Shown in pieces: positions 1 through 5,912 of a stretch of DNA of 7,913 nt. A program made the translations under genes and the position numbers. Below the pieces are notes generated by a model. It did no database searches. It was given only the letters and a program-made list of their open reading frames with translations, and had not been told where the DNA came from. Position 1 is the stretch's first letter. The number at the start of each line of letters is the position of its first letter. The DNA is from an uncultured Bacteroidota bacterium (lineage in GTDB: Bacteria; Bacteroidota; Bacteroidia; Chitinophagales; Chitinophagaceae), in contig CAIWKU010000258.1 of NCBI GenBank assembly GCA_903913355.1, positions 1-7,913 on the forward strand, read 5' to 3'.

Positions 1-146
1 CTTTTGGCTTCGCCTTTGCTTTAAGTTTTTCATATTCCTTTCTGGTTTGAAAATGAATGGTTATTAAAGAATCCCCGATAGTAATTAAGACAGTCAGTAT
101 ACAGAAATAATTACTCTTTCAATAAATAAAAGATAAACATTTCTGA
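1..146. other. Left-edge region, unresolved
   Basis: No complete gene is visible here. On the minus strand one frame is open from about position 118 to the left edge with no ATG. It reads as a hydrophobic stretch followed by a Lys/Glu/Ala-rich tail (..TRKEYEKLKAKAKPK), which resembles a membrane-to-linker boundary. A second minus frame has an ATG at 31-33 and encodes MKNLKQRRSQK to the edge. Either could be the start of a gene lying to the left, and neither can be chosen from this fragment. No hairpin that would terminate the VOC gene ending at 147 was seen. Confidence 0.25.
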
Positions 147-605
147 TTAATTTCCCTCGTAAGCCTTCTCCAGTCCTATAATATCAATCTTATCCATTGC
201 CATCATTGCTTTCATCACCCTGGCTGATTTGGCCGGGTCTTTATCGCTCATTAGTTTACCAAGTGCAGAAGGGATAATTTGCCATGAGAGACCATATTTA
301 TCTTTTAACCAGCCGCACCTGCTTTTTTCACCACCTTCTGACAATTTTTCCCAGAGATCGTCTACTTCTTCCTGTGATTCACAATTTACGAATAAAGAGA
401 TGGCAGGCGTAAAATTGAACATAGGGCCACCATTTAGTGCAAAGAAATCATACCCTTCCAGCGAAAATGTCACAGACATCACAGGCCCGTTTTCTCCCAT
501 CCGCGATATTTTGCCAACCTTTCCATTTTTAAAAATAGAAAGATAGAAATACATAGCTTCTTCAGCTTTATCATGATACCATAAAAAGGGAGTGATTTTT
601 TGCAT
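147..605 (-). CDS. VOC-superfamily protein, PhnB / 3-demethylubiquinone-methyltransferase-like fold
   Basis: Predicted 152-residue cytoplasmic protein of the vicinal-oxygen-chelate (glyoxalase-like) superfamily, in the group often named 'PhnB' or '3-demethylubiquinone-9 3-methyltransferase' (Pfam 3-dmu-9_3-mt). The family signature is clear: MQKITPFLWY with AEEAMYFYLSIF at the N-terminus, ALNGGP near residue 55, a central DDLWEKLSEGG, then CGWLKDKYGLSWQIIP, and a C-terminal VMKAMMAMDKIDI helix. Length is normal for one complete domain. The methyltransferase name is historical and the substrate is unknown. An in-frame ATG at 642-644 would add 13 residues, but those codons lie inside a strong Bacteroidota promoter (622-652) and do not match the family, so the start at 605 is preferred. 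The gene appears to be monocistronic. Confidence 0.88.
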   Translation of the reverse strand: MQKITPFLWYHDKAEEAMYFYLSIFKNGKVGKISRMGENGPVMSVTFSLEGYDFFALNGGPMFNFTPAISLFVNCESQEEVDDLWEKLSEGGEKSRCGWLKDKYGLSWQIIPSALGKLMSDKDPAKSARVMKAMMAMDKIDIIGLEKAYEGN

Positions 606-621
606 ATATATGATTGTCGCA

Positions 622-652
622 CAAACATAGCTTTCATTATTCATACATGCAA
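622..652 (-). promoter_or_regulatory. Bacteroidota-type promoter for the VOC gene
   Basis: Read on the minus strand, TTG (650-652), 20 bases, then TATGTTTG (622-629), an exact match to TAnnTTTG. Transcription would begin near 615-617, leaving a leader of about ten bases before the ATG at 605. This placement excludes the upstream ATG at 644 as the translation start. Confidence 0.7.
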
Positions 653-760
653 GGAATACGCTTTAGGGGCTAACACTTAGTGTACATATCCGGTAACCCT
701 CAGTAAAAAACTGACTATGGAAATGTACAATTGGGCTTAGCGGCCTAATAATAAAACGAG

Positions 761-970
761 CTACTGGGCTGGCGGCGTATTCTTGCTAAGTTTTTTCGAC
801 TTCTTATTTTGGGGTGTTTTTTTGAAAAGCCCGCCATTATGAGAAAAGCCGGTTCTTCCGGATAAATAGCCCCCGTGACTACTGGTATGATGCCTGCTTG
901 GACGTTGTGCATTTGCAGTAATAAGCAACTGGCATGCTAAAAACGGTATTAGGATATATTTTGCGGGCAT
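761..970 (-). CDS. Small basic secreted protein of unknown function
   Basis: A 69-residue protein with a classical signal peptide: a Lys near the N-terminus, a hydrophobic core (about residues 5-19) and a likely signal peptidase I cut after ANA (residues 20-22). The mature part of about 47 residues is rich in His, Gly, Ser and Lys. It holds a His/Gly section (RHHTSSHGGYLSG) and ends in a strongly basic tail (KKTPQNKKSKKLSKN). No enzymatic motif is visible. The Cys at position 13 is not in a proper lipobox. A promoter-like element at 997-1026 lies just upstream. Periplasmic or extracellular location is inferred. The His-rich and basic character would suit binding of metals or acidic polymers, but that is speculation. 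The real signal peptide and promoter support a true gene despite its small size. Confidence 0.6.
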   Translation of the reverse strand: MPAKYILIPFLACQLLITANAQRPSRHHTSSHGGYLSGRTGFSHNGGLFKKTPQNKKSKKLSKNTPPAQ

Positions 971-996
971 TATTGGGACTTATCGTGTTTGCCTGA

Positions 997-1026
997 TAAA
1001 ATTAGTAAATAGACTGGAAAAAGCAA
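997..1026 (-). promoter_or_regulatory. Candidate promoter for the small secreted protein
   Basis: On the minus strand, TTG (1024-1026), 19 bases, then TAATTTTA (997-1004), which matches TAnnTTTG except for the last base. It sits 26 bases upstream of the ATG at 970, a sensible distance. Confidence 0.45.
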
Positions 1027-1092
1027 GCAAAAGTAAAATAGCCCTACTATGTAAGTAACAGGTTATTATCAGAGAACTTGGATATCCTGTTT

Positions 1093-1122
1093 TTGAATGC
1101 TTACCGTAAAATTGTAATATTG
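1093..1122 (+). promoter_or_regulatory. Weak promoter candidate, implies leaderless mRNA
   Basis: TTG (1093-1095), 19 bases, TAATATTG (1115-1122), one mismatch to TAnnTTTG. The expected transcription start falls at about 1127-1129, that is, on the ATG of the 80-residue gene. Either the gene is leaderless or this match is chance and the promoter lies further upstream. Confidence 0.25.
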
Positions 1123-1127
1123 AGGAG

Positions 1128-1370
1128 ATGGAAGACCCCTTCGACTTACCTGTTCAATACAAAGATCAAACACTTATTTTTAAAGCATGGCTCATCACCA
1201 CCGGCTATACCCATAAATTCAAGGTATTGGTAAATGAGCAGGAGCTTTTGTTTGAACCGGATGAGGAAAGAAACTACCGGATATTGGCAGATGCAGATGC
1301 AGTTAAAAACCCGCCTCCCAATGATTTGTTACAGGCAATTGTGAAAACAATGGAAGATCTGGTCAAATAA
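1128..1370 (+). CDS. Conserved-looking small protein of unknown function (80 aa)
   Basis: An 80-residue acidic protein with no signal peptide or membrane segment, so it is probably cytoplasmic. The sequence has the form of a compact alpha/beta domain: strand-like VQYKDQTLIFKAWLI, then YTHKFKVLVNEQELLFEPDEERNYRIL, then a C-terminal amphipathic helix (NDLLQAIVKTMEDLVK). The core 'Y-H-F-V-V-N..FEPDEERNYR' resembles short uncharacterised proteins I recall from Bacteroidota genomes, but no function is known to me. The ATG at 1128 is the only reasonable start, because an in-frame TAA lies at 1107-1109. GAGGAG directly touches the ATG, too close for a normal Shine-Dalgarno site. A TTG (1093-1095), 19 bases, TAATATTG (1115-1122) match upstream would start the transcript at or next to the ATG. 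A strong terminator follows at 1409. Confidence 0.72.
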   Translation: MEDPFDLPVQYKDQTLIFKAWLITTGYTHKFKVLVNEQELLFEPDEERNYRILADADAVKNPPPNDLLQAIVKTMEDLVK

Positions 1371-1408
1371 CAAAGAATAGGAAATATATTCATAGGAGAT
1401 ACATTACT

Positions 1409-1447
1409 AAAGAAGCGCTTTTCTCAAAGAGAAAGCGCTTCTTTTTT
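1409..1447. terminator. Strong bidirectional intrinsic terminator
   Basis: A long hairpin: left arm 1409-1425, three-base loop AAA at 1426-1428, right arm 1429-1444. The arms pair throughout except for one extra T in the left arm, with the core GAAGCGCTTT. The right arm runs into T residues (1442-1447) for the plus strand, and the AAA at 1408-1410 gives a short U-run on the minus strand. It sits between the convergent genes ending at 1370 (+) and 1475 (-) and can serve both. Confidence 0.85.
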
Positions 1448-1474
1448 GGTATTCCGGAACTATTTTTTGATTGA

Positions 1475-2425
1475 TTAATGAATGGTTTTCACTTTTAGGA
1501 AATTACCCGAAGCATCAAAACCTACCGCATAACGGGTACTATTCGCATCTATGATTACAGTATAACCAATGAGGGTTCCATTACTACTGAATGAAAATGC
1601 TTTGTCAAATACATAAGCCGGATAAGTAGTTGTCAGATAGCTAAGTATAGCGGATGGTAATGCACTCTGGTCTACTACTACTCCTTTGCCCGGCCTGGCA
1701 GGTAGCAAAGTGCGGCTGGTATATGTGCCTGTATAAGTAAATTGGGTTGCATATAATCCGGCATCTTTACTAATCACTACATAATTACTGTCTTTTGTAA
1801 GGTAAGCGGCTACCAATGTATCCGTGGCATAATTTGAGGCAAAATAGGAAATGATAGTGGCTGGTAAACTGGATAAGGAAACTGTATCCCGGAGATTGCC
1901 ATCTCTGTTCTGAAAACAACCTCCTTCATGATACCCTTTTCCAGTAAGATCTCGCCCTTCTCTTTGTTCCAATACACTCACGAAATTACCCGAAGCATCA
2001 AATTTCAGGCCCACCGGACTTCCATTGAACTGAATGATTACGATATAACCCTGAACGGTACCGCTACTGTCTTTCACACTAAACGCTTTTTGGAAAGTAT
2101 ATCCTGAATAATTAGTGGTTAAGTATGCGGTGATCGCCGATAATAAAGAAGACTGGCTGATGGAGTCACGATGTTGTCTGGGTGTGCAGGTGTTAACAAC
2201 ATATACTGAATCTGTACTTGTGCCTGATGAAGCAGTTGTACCTGTAGCATTGGTAGAAACAGAAACAGCAATCGCCTGTGTTGCTGCAACGGCTGTAGAA
2301 GTTGCCAATGTGCCGGAACTGGTATTTGCAGTACTGGAAAATTCTGCTGATTTATTACAGGAACCCAGGGCTGCACAAATGGCCAGTCCCATGTTAACGA
2401 TGAATGGTTTGAATGATGGTTTCAT
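1475..2425 (-). CDS. Lipoprotein with three PepSY-like repeats
   Basis: A 316-residue predicted lipoprotein. The signal sequence ends in the lipobox LGSC, with lipidated Cys at residue 23. Residues 28-72 are a Ser/Thr/Ala-rich linker. Three PepSY-like units follow, of the type annotated as 'putative beta-lactamase-inhibitor-like, PepSY-like' in Bacteroidota: about 92-151, 185-240 and 254-312. Units 1 and 3 show the full pattern: LxxAIxxYLTTxYxxYxFxKAFS, a GYxVII strand, and an FDASGNF end. Unit 2 (LPATIISYFASNYATDT..) keeps the helix but has lost the FDASGNF end and carries VVISKDAGLYATQF instead. Between units 1 and 2 lies a Gly/Arg-rich stretch with one Cys (GKGYHEGGCFQNRDG). Location is the periplasm or outer surface; such domains are thought to bind peptides or act as inhibitors, but no partner is known. 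It is convergent with the 80-residue gene and far (442 bp) from its upstream neighbour, so probably transcribed alone. Confidence 0.8.
   Translation of the reverse strand: MKPSFKPFIVNMGLAICAALGSCNKSAEFSSTANTSSGTLATSTAVAATQAIAVSVSTNATGTTASSGTSTDSVYVVNTCTPRQHRDSISQSSLLSAITAYLTTNYSGYTFQKAFSVKDSSGTVQGYIVIIQFNGSPVGLKFDASGNFVSVLEQREGRDLTGKGYHEGGCFQNRDGNLRDTVSLSSLPATIISYFASNYATDTLVAAYLTKDSNYVVISKDAGLYATQFTYTGTYTSRTLLPARPGKGVVVDQSALPSAILSYLTTTYPAYVFDKAFSFSSNGTLIGYTVIIDANSTRYAVGFDASGNFLKVKTIH
1499..1519. repeat. 21-bp exact repeat, copy 1 (PepSY unit 3)
   Basis: Encodes the FDASGNF end of PepSY-like unit 3 on the minus strand. It is identical base for base to 1982-2002 in unit 1, 483 bp away. Confidence 0.8.
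1982..2002. repeat. 21-bp exact repeat, copy 2 (PepSY unit 1)
   Basis: Encodes the FDASGNF end of PepSY-like unit 1, identical to 1499-1519. Exact identity including third codon positions suggests a fairly recent duplication or gene conversion between units 1 and 3. Confidence 0.8.
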
Positions 2426-2867
2426 AATTTTGTAAAATTTAGTTGATGTTGTAATTGATACCTGACTTGTTGGATCTGTGATGCTGAGTTTGTTAAAGTT
2501 TTATAAAATGAATTCAGATTATTTTTTGAATGCAGCGTTTGCGGCCACTTACGAGATACATAGTCAATTGCGAGTGTTGCCAGAAAATTGACAAACATCG
2601 ATTAACCGGTAAAATGTATCGGTAGTTCGGAAATGTTTAGACTAAAGCAGCGTATTGTTGAATAATAAACACCCGGGAAATCAAAGTGTGAGGGATTTGT
2701 TAAACGTATGCACAGGGTTGCATCTTTCTTCTTTTGGAGCAAAGTAAAACCTGCAGAGTGTTTCTTGATAAAACAAATTACTGTAATTAGGCAAGACTGT
2801 CATAGCAGCAAACAGGCATGCTACCCTTAAATAAAAGGAGTTTTAATACATTGAAAATTTAATTTTC
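2426..2867. other. 442-bp gap without a convincing gene
   Basis: Both flanking genes are on the minus strand. The longest plus-strand frame noticed (2481-2591, 36 residues) has no promoter or family support. No clear TTG/TAnnTTTG promoter for the PepSY lipoprotein was found; near matches to the -7 element lack a properly spaced TTG. A weak A/T hairpin, GAAAAT-TTA-ATTTTC at 2853-2867, lies directly after the Nif3-like stop codon and might help termination. A small imperfect inverted repeat (ACCG..CGGT) lies around 2605-2623. The length suggests a long leader or an uncharacterised control region for the lipoprotein gene. Confidence 0.5.
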
Positions 2868-3758
2868 TCAATCCCAGCTAAAAGGATCTCCTGAAGGAAT
2901 ATGTGTTAGAGGAATGGGGGGTAATTGCGGTTTGAGCCAGGTAAGCAGCCACTCCATTCCGGGTTCTTCACTTACAGAATGCCCAAGCACCAGTAATGAT
3001 GTTTTAGCGCCGGAAGCTTGCAAATCCCTGATATATTCACCGGTTTCCCACTCACTTATTTCACCACAAATGATCAGATCCGGTTTTTGTTTGCCAACTG
3101 AATAAATATGTGTTCTTACGCCTGCAGCTCCGGGCATGATCACAATACGACTGCAAACCTGGTTTTTATCTCCTATATATTTGAGATGTTTAATTTCCAG
3201 TTTCTTTTTAACCCCTTCAATAATACTATGCAATGGAGAAGCTGGCAGCGTAATCAGGTTGGGTATTTTTGCATCAGCCATTTTCTCCCAACCCAAAGCA
3301 GATAAAACACCAGTTAGAACTCCATCAGGCCGATGGGCATGTATATGATCATGAAATCGCCATACAGTTATATGGAGCTTATTTAATAATGCGATTTTGT
3401 ACTGATATATTTCATCTGTTTCCAACCACTTGGTCTCGTCTGAGTGCGTATAAAATGTTGGCTCATGTGCAATGATAAAATTAGCACCCAGTGCCGCAGC
3501 TTTCCTGATTACATCAATAGTAGCAAACATAGTAGTTACAATCCCGGTAACTTTTTGCGATGCATCACCTGCTTTAATCGTATCCACCGAATTAGGAAAA
3601 GGTGCTCCTGGAACAGATTTCAGGATCAGGTCAATTACCTGTTGAATGGTCATGCTTTGCTCAGGGTTTGCCTTTCCCAAAGAAAAGCCCATGGCTGGCA
3701 CAAACAAGAGCGGTGAAGAACCAAGTAATTGTACGAATTTTCTTCTGGAAGCTTCCAT
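2868..3758 (-). CDS. Tat-exported Nif3-like dinuclear metal centre protein
   Basis: A 296-residue protein of the Nif3 (NGG1-interacting factor 3-like) superfamily. Residues 4-9 (SRRKFV) followed by a hydrophobic stretch LLGSSPLLFVPAMGF form a twin-arginine signal, so it should be exported folded, with its metal, to the periplasm. The family core follows: ANFIIAHEP (His98), where ordinary Nif3 proteins have a His-His pair; FHDHIHAHRPDGV (residues 135-147), the counterpart of the 'HTNLD' region; a central segment; and LGHSVSEEPGMEWL (259-271), matching the C-terminal H-x3-E metal motif with His260 and Glu264. Ligand assignments are by family comparison. Nif3 proteins bind two metal ions as toroidal hexamers, and their reaction is not generally settled. 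The gene is divergent from the small membrane protein gene, and its leader is A/T-rich. The superfamily call is solid; the role outside the cytoplasm is unknown. Confidence 0.82.
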   Translation of the reverse strand: MEASRRKFVQLLGSSPLLFVPAMGFSLGKANPEQSMTIQQVIDLILKSVPGAPFPNSVDTIKAGDASQKVTGIVTTMFATIDVIRKAAALGANFIIAHEPTFYTHSDETKWLETDEIYQYKIALLNKLHITVWRFHDHIHAHRPDGVLTGVLSALGWEKMADAKIPNLITLPASPLHSIIEGVKKKLEIKHLKYIGDKNQVCSRIVIMPGAAGVRTHIYSVGKQKPDLIICGEISEWETGEYIRDLQASGAKTSLLVLGHSVSEEPGMEWLLTWLKPQLPPIPLTHIPSGDPFSWD

Positions 3759-3856
3759 AAAAATATTTTGTGGTACCTAATATAAGCAATTATTCACCAC
3801 AGATATCCTGATTATTTTCATAAATCTAATTGTACCTTTCGGTAAAACCATATGTT

Positions 3857-4060
3857 ATGAATTTCCTTAAAATGAAGACTAGCTGGTCTAATGCCGAGTT
3901 TATCATTTTGAAACTCTGCGTAGCGTCTGCTTATGTTCTGGTAGGAGCGTATTTTCGTAATTTCTTCAGACAGAATTATTTACCTGTCCTGATCATTTTT
4001 GGTATCACATGCACATGGGCAGTTTATTTATGGATACGGAAAATGAGGTCGGATAACTAA
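3857..4060 (+). CDS. Small two-helix membrane protein, unknown function
   Basis: A 67-residue protein with two predicted membrane helices, about residues 15-33 (FIILKLCVASAYVLVGAYF) and 42-58 (LPVLIIFGITCTWAVYLW). They are joined by a short basic-aromatic loop (RNFFRQNY), and the protein ends in a basic tail (IRKMRSDN). The frame is also open upstream to a TTG at 3830, but a -7-like TACCTTTC at 3833-3840 lies inside that extension, so the ATG at 3857 is the better start. An ATG at 3872 is also possible. The gene is divergent from the Nif3-like gene and 55 bp before the MBL-fold gene on the same strand, so the two may be co-transcribed. No family with a known function is recognised. The balanced hydrophobic pattern and position in an otherwise empty gap support a real gene. 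Confidence 0.62.
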   Translation: MNFLKMKTSWSNAEFIILKLCVASAYVLVGAYFRNFFRQNYLPVLIIFGITCTWAVYLWIRKMRSDN

Positions 4061-4115
4061 TAGAAACTTAACCAGACCGTTTGATACATTATCAGTTGTA
4101 CCCCCATTTTCCTTT

Positions 4116-5024
4116 ATGAGAATTCTATTTTTCAGTATTGCGGCACTCCTATATCACGACAGTTCTATTGCCCAATCAGCATCGAATATCAACCCAACAC
4201 AGGTTGTTTTATTGGGCACAGGAACACCTAATCCTGAGCCCGATAGGTCCGGCCCCTCATTGGCTATTATAGTCAATAATCATTCTTATGTTGTGGATTG
4301 CGGTCCAGGGGTAGTACGAAGAGCTGCCGAAGCCGCAGATAAAAATATACCAGCGTTACGCTCTGCAGGACTTACCCGTTTATTCATTACACACCTTCAT
4401 TCTGATCATACGGTTGGTTATCCGGATTTTCTGTTAAGTCCGGCAGTTACCGGCAGAGATCAGGCTTTGGAAGTATTCGGACCAAAAGGTTTGCAAAATA
4501 TGACGGATCATTTACTGCTTGCGTATAAGGAGGATAAGGATATCCGGATAAATGGACTTGAAAAAGGGCATGCACAAGGGTATCAAGTAACTGTGCACGA
4601 AATACAACCCGGGTTGGTATATACAGATTCCAATATAACGGTAAAAGCATTTCGGGTAAATCATGGTTCCTGGCCAGAGGCATTTGGATATCGTTTTGAA
4701 ACAAAGGATAAAGTAATTGTAGTATCGGGTGATTGTACCTACAGTGAAAACCTGATCAAAAATGCAAAGGATTGTGATATATTAATTCATGAAGTATATT
4801 CTATGGAAGGACTTGCCAGGCGCGAAAAGCAATGGCAGGATTACCATAGTAATTTTCATACCTCTACTGAACAACTTGCTAAAATTGCCAATATTGTCCA
4901 CCCCAAACTGCTGGTATTGATCCATCAACTTCAGTTTGGCACCAGTAAGGAAAGTCTGATGAAGGAGATAACAGATCGATACAAAGGCCTGGTGATTTAT
5001 GGAAAAGACCTCGATATATTTTAA
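4116..5024 (+). CDS. Secreted MBL-fold metallohydrolase, RNase Z / AtsA-like
   Basis: A 302-residue metallo-beta-lactamase-fold hydrolase with an N-terminal signal peptide (likely cut after IAQ, residue 20), so the enzyme is expected in the periplasm or outside. The fold starts with VVLLGTGTPNP (30-40) and VVDCGPG (59-65). The metal site is complete: THLHSDH (His93, His95, Asp97, His98), VNHG (His183), SGDC (Asp206) and LIHQ (His270); HEVY (His225) and FHTS (His248) are further features of this group. The order and spacing match the tRNase Z/type III arylsulfatase (AtsA) branch rather than beta-lactamases or glyoxalase II. Export and the absence of an obvious tRNA-binding arm argue against tRNA processing; a sulfatase- or esterase-like activity is possible but not shown. 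It ends 13 bp before the convergent DJ-1/PfpI gene with no clear terminator hairpin between them. Confidence 0.85.
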   Translation: MRILFFSIAALLYHDSSIAQSASNINPTQVVLLGTGTPNPEPDRSGPSLAIIVNNHSYVVDCGPGVVRRAAEAADKNIPALRSAGLTRLFITHLHSDHTVGYPDFLLSPAVTGRDQALEVFGPKGLQNMTDHLLLAYKEDKDIRINGLEKGHAQGYQVTVHEIQPGLVYTDSNITVKAFRVNHGSWPEAFGYRFETKDKVIVVSGDCTYSENLIKNAKDCDILIHEVYSMEGLARREKQWQDYHSNFHTSTEQLAKIANIVHPKLLVLIHQLQFGTSKESLMKEITDRYKGLVIYGKDLDIF

Positions 5025-5037
5025 AGCAAATCTGTTC

Positions 5038-5844
5038 TTATTTTTTTGTGTCATTCGCAAGCACCAGCCCTTGTCCGGGTACCCATTTATCATACTCCAT
5101 ATAACTGGCAATTGATTTAGCGGCGTCTGCACCCCTTATTTTCTCTACCAGGTGCAAAGCCCCGTCAATCCCCGCTGAGATCCCGGCCGTGGTGATGATA
5201 TTCCCGTTATCAACAAAACGGGTATTCGCCAATACTTTTGTTTTTGGAAAAGCCAGTCTAAGGCTTTCGATACTTTCATGAAAAGTAGTTACGGTAAGAT
5301 TATCGAGCAAACCAGATTTGCCCAGGATAAACGCACCAGTGCATACTGAAAAATAATAATTCGGAGGGGGTTGTTTTTGTATCCAGTTAATCACATCAGG
5401 ATCATTGGCAGAAGCACCAGCATTCCCACCAAAAAATGCGAGTATATCTGCTGCCGGGGCATCTGCGATACTGTAATCAGGGGTAATTTTTAATATGCCC
5501 TGAGATAGGATGGTGTTTTTATTTTTTGAAACAATGGATATAGTAAAGCCTGCATAAGAAAATACTTCTAAGGGCCCGGCAAAATCCAGTACTTCTACAC
5601 CATCCTGTAAATAAAATAATACTTTCATTCTCTTTGCCATAAGTCCTTTGCGATGTTCCTCCATATCCATTTTCATTAATTTCATTCCACAATGTGGGCA
5701 AATACCCGGGTTGGTAAAAGAGGTTGTGTCACAACTGCTGCCACAGGGTGGACAATAATAGGCCTGCTTACCCTGCGCTGTTACTGTTTGGATAGTACAA
5801 AACAAGGTAACGAATACAAATAGGAGAAACCGGGCTGATTTCAT
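5038..5844 (-). CDS. Secreted DJ-1/PfpI protein with N-terminal metal-binding ribbon
   Basis: A 268-residue exported protein with two parts. After a signal peptide (likely cut after VTA, residue 23) comes a cysteine-rich ribbon: YYCPPCGSSC (Cys31, 34, 38) and GICPHCGMKLM (Cys49, 52). This resembles the heavy-metal-binding domain (YxCPMxP..CPxCGM) found in copper and other metal-resistance proteins. Residues about 72-255 are a complete DJ-1/PfpI domain: MKVLFYLQDGVEVLDFAGPLEVF with Glu93, the nucleophile elbow SVCTGAF with Cys168, TTFHES with His189, then RFVDNGNIITTAGISAGIDGAL. All three residues expected for catalysis appear present, so it may be an active hydrolase, hydratase or glyoxalase-like enzyme; the substrate is unknown. 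It lies 68 bp downstream of a paralogous GlxA-type regulator and has its own promoter candidate (5856-5886). Confidence 0.85.
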   Translation of the reverse strand: MKSARFLLFVFVTLFCTIQTVTAQGKQAYYCPPCGSSCDTTSFTNPGICPHCGMKLMKMDMEEHRKGLMAKRMKVLFYLQDGVEVLDFAGPLEVFSYAGFTISIVSKNKNTILSQGILKITPDYSIADAPAADILAFFGGNAGASANDPDVINWIQKQPPPNYYFSVCTGAFILGKSGLLDNLTVTTFHESIESLRLAFPKTKVLANTRFVDNGNIITTAGISAGIDGALHLVEKIRGADAAKSIASYMEYDKWVPGQGLVLANDTKK

Positions 5845-5855
5845 TCTTTTTTTTG

Positions 5856-5886
5856 TAAAGCTAACAGGGCATTAAATAAAGCGCAA
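5856..5886 (-). promoter_or_regulatory. Promoter candidate for the secreted DJ-1/PfpI gene
   Basis: On the minus strand, TTG (5884-5886), 20 bases, TAGCTTTA (5856-5863), matching TAnnTTTG except the final base. It lies in the 68-bp gap after the regulator gene and would start transcription about 5-10 bases upstream of the ATG at 5844. The gene can therefore be transcribed separately from the regulator. Confidence 0.5.
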
Positions 5887-5912
5887 GGACATTCATACGC
5901 AGTATCGGGACA

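Noticed and set aside
229..546. Plus-strand frame of 105 residues
   Set aside because: Antisense to the well-supported VOC gene, with no domain or promoter.
700..714. Hairpin TCAGT-AAAAA-ACTGA as a terminator for the gene ending at 761
   Set aside because: Only five base pairs and no T-run on either strand.
2115..2435. Plus-strand frame (106 residues) and a minus-strand alternate frame (2119-2376)
   Set aside because: Both are overlaps of the low-complexity Ser/Thr/Ala linker of the PepSY-like lipoprotein, and their composition reflects that repeat.
2481..2591. 36-residue plus-strand frame in the 442-bp gap
   Set aside because: No promoter, leader or recognisable motif; the length is within chance expectation.
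2914..3716. Several plus-strand frames opposite the Nif3-like gene
   Set aside because: All lie antisense to a gene with clear family motifs and have no protein-like features.
4782..5132. Minus-strand frame of 116 residues spanning the convergent gene ends
   Set aside because: Overlaps both the MBL-fold gene and the DJ-1/PfpI gene, each of which has intact motifs.
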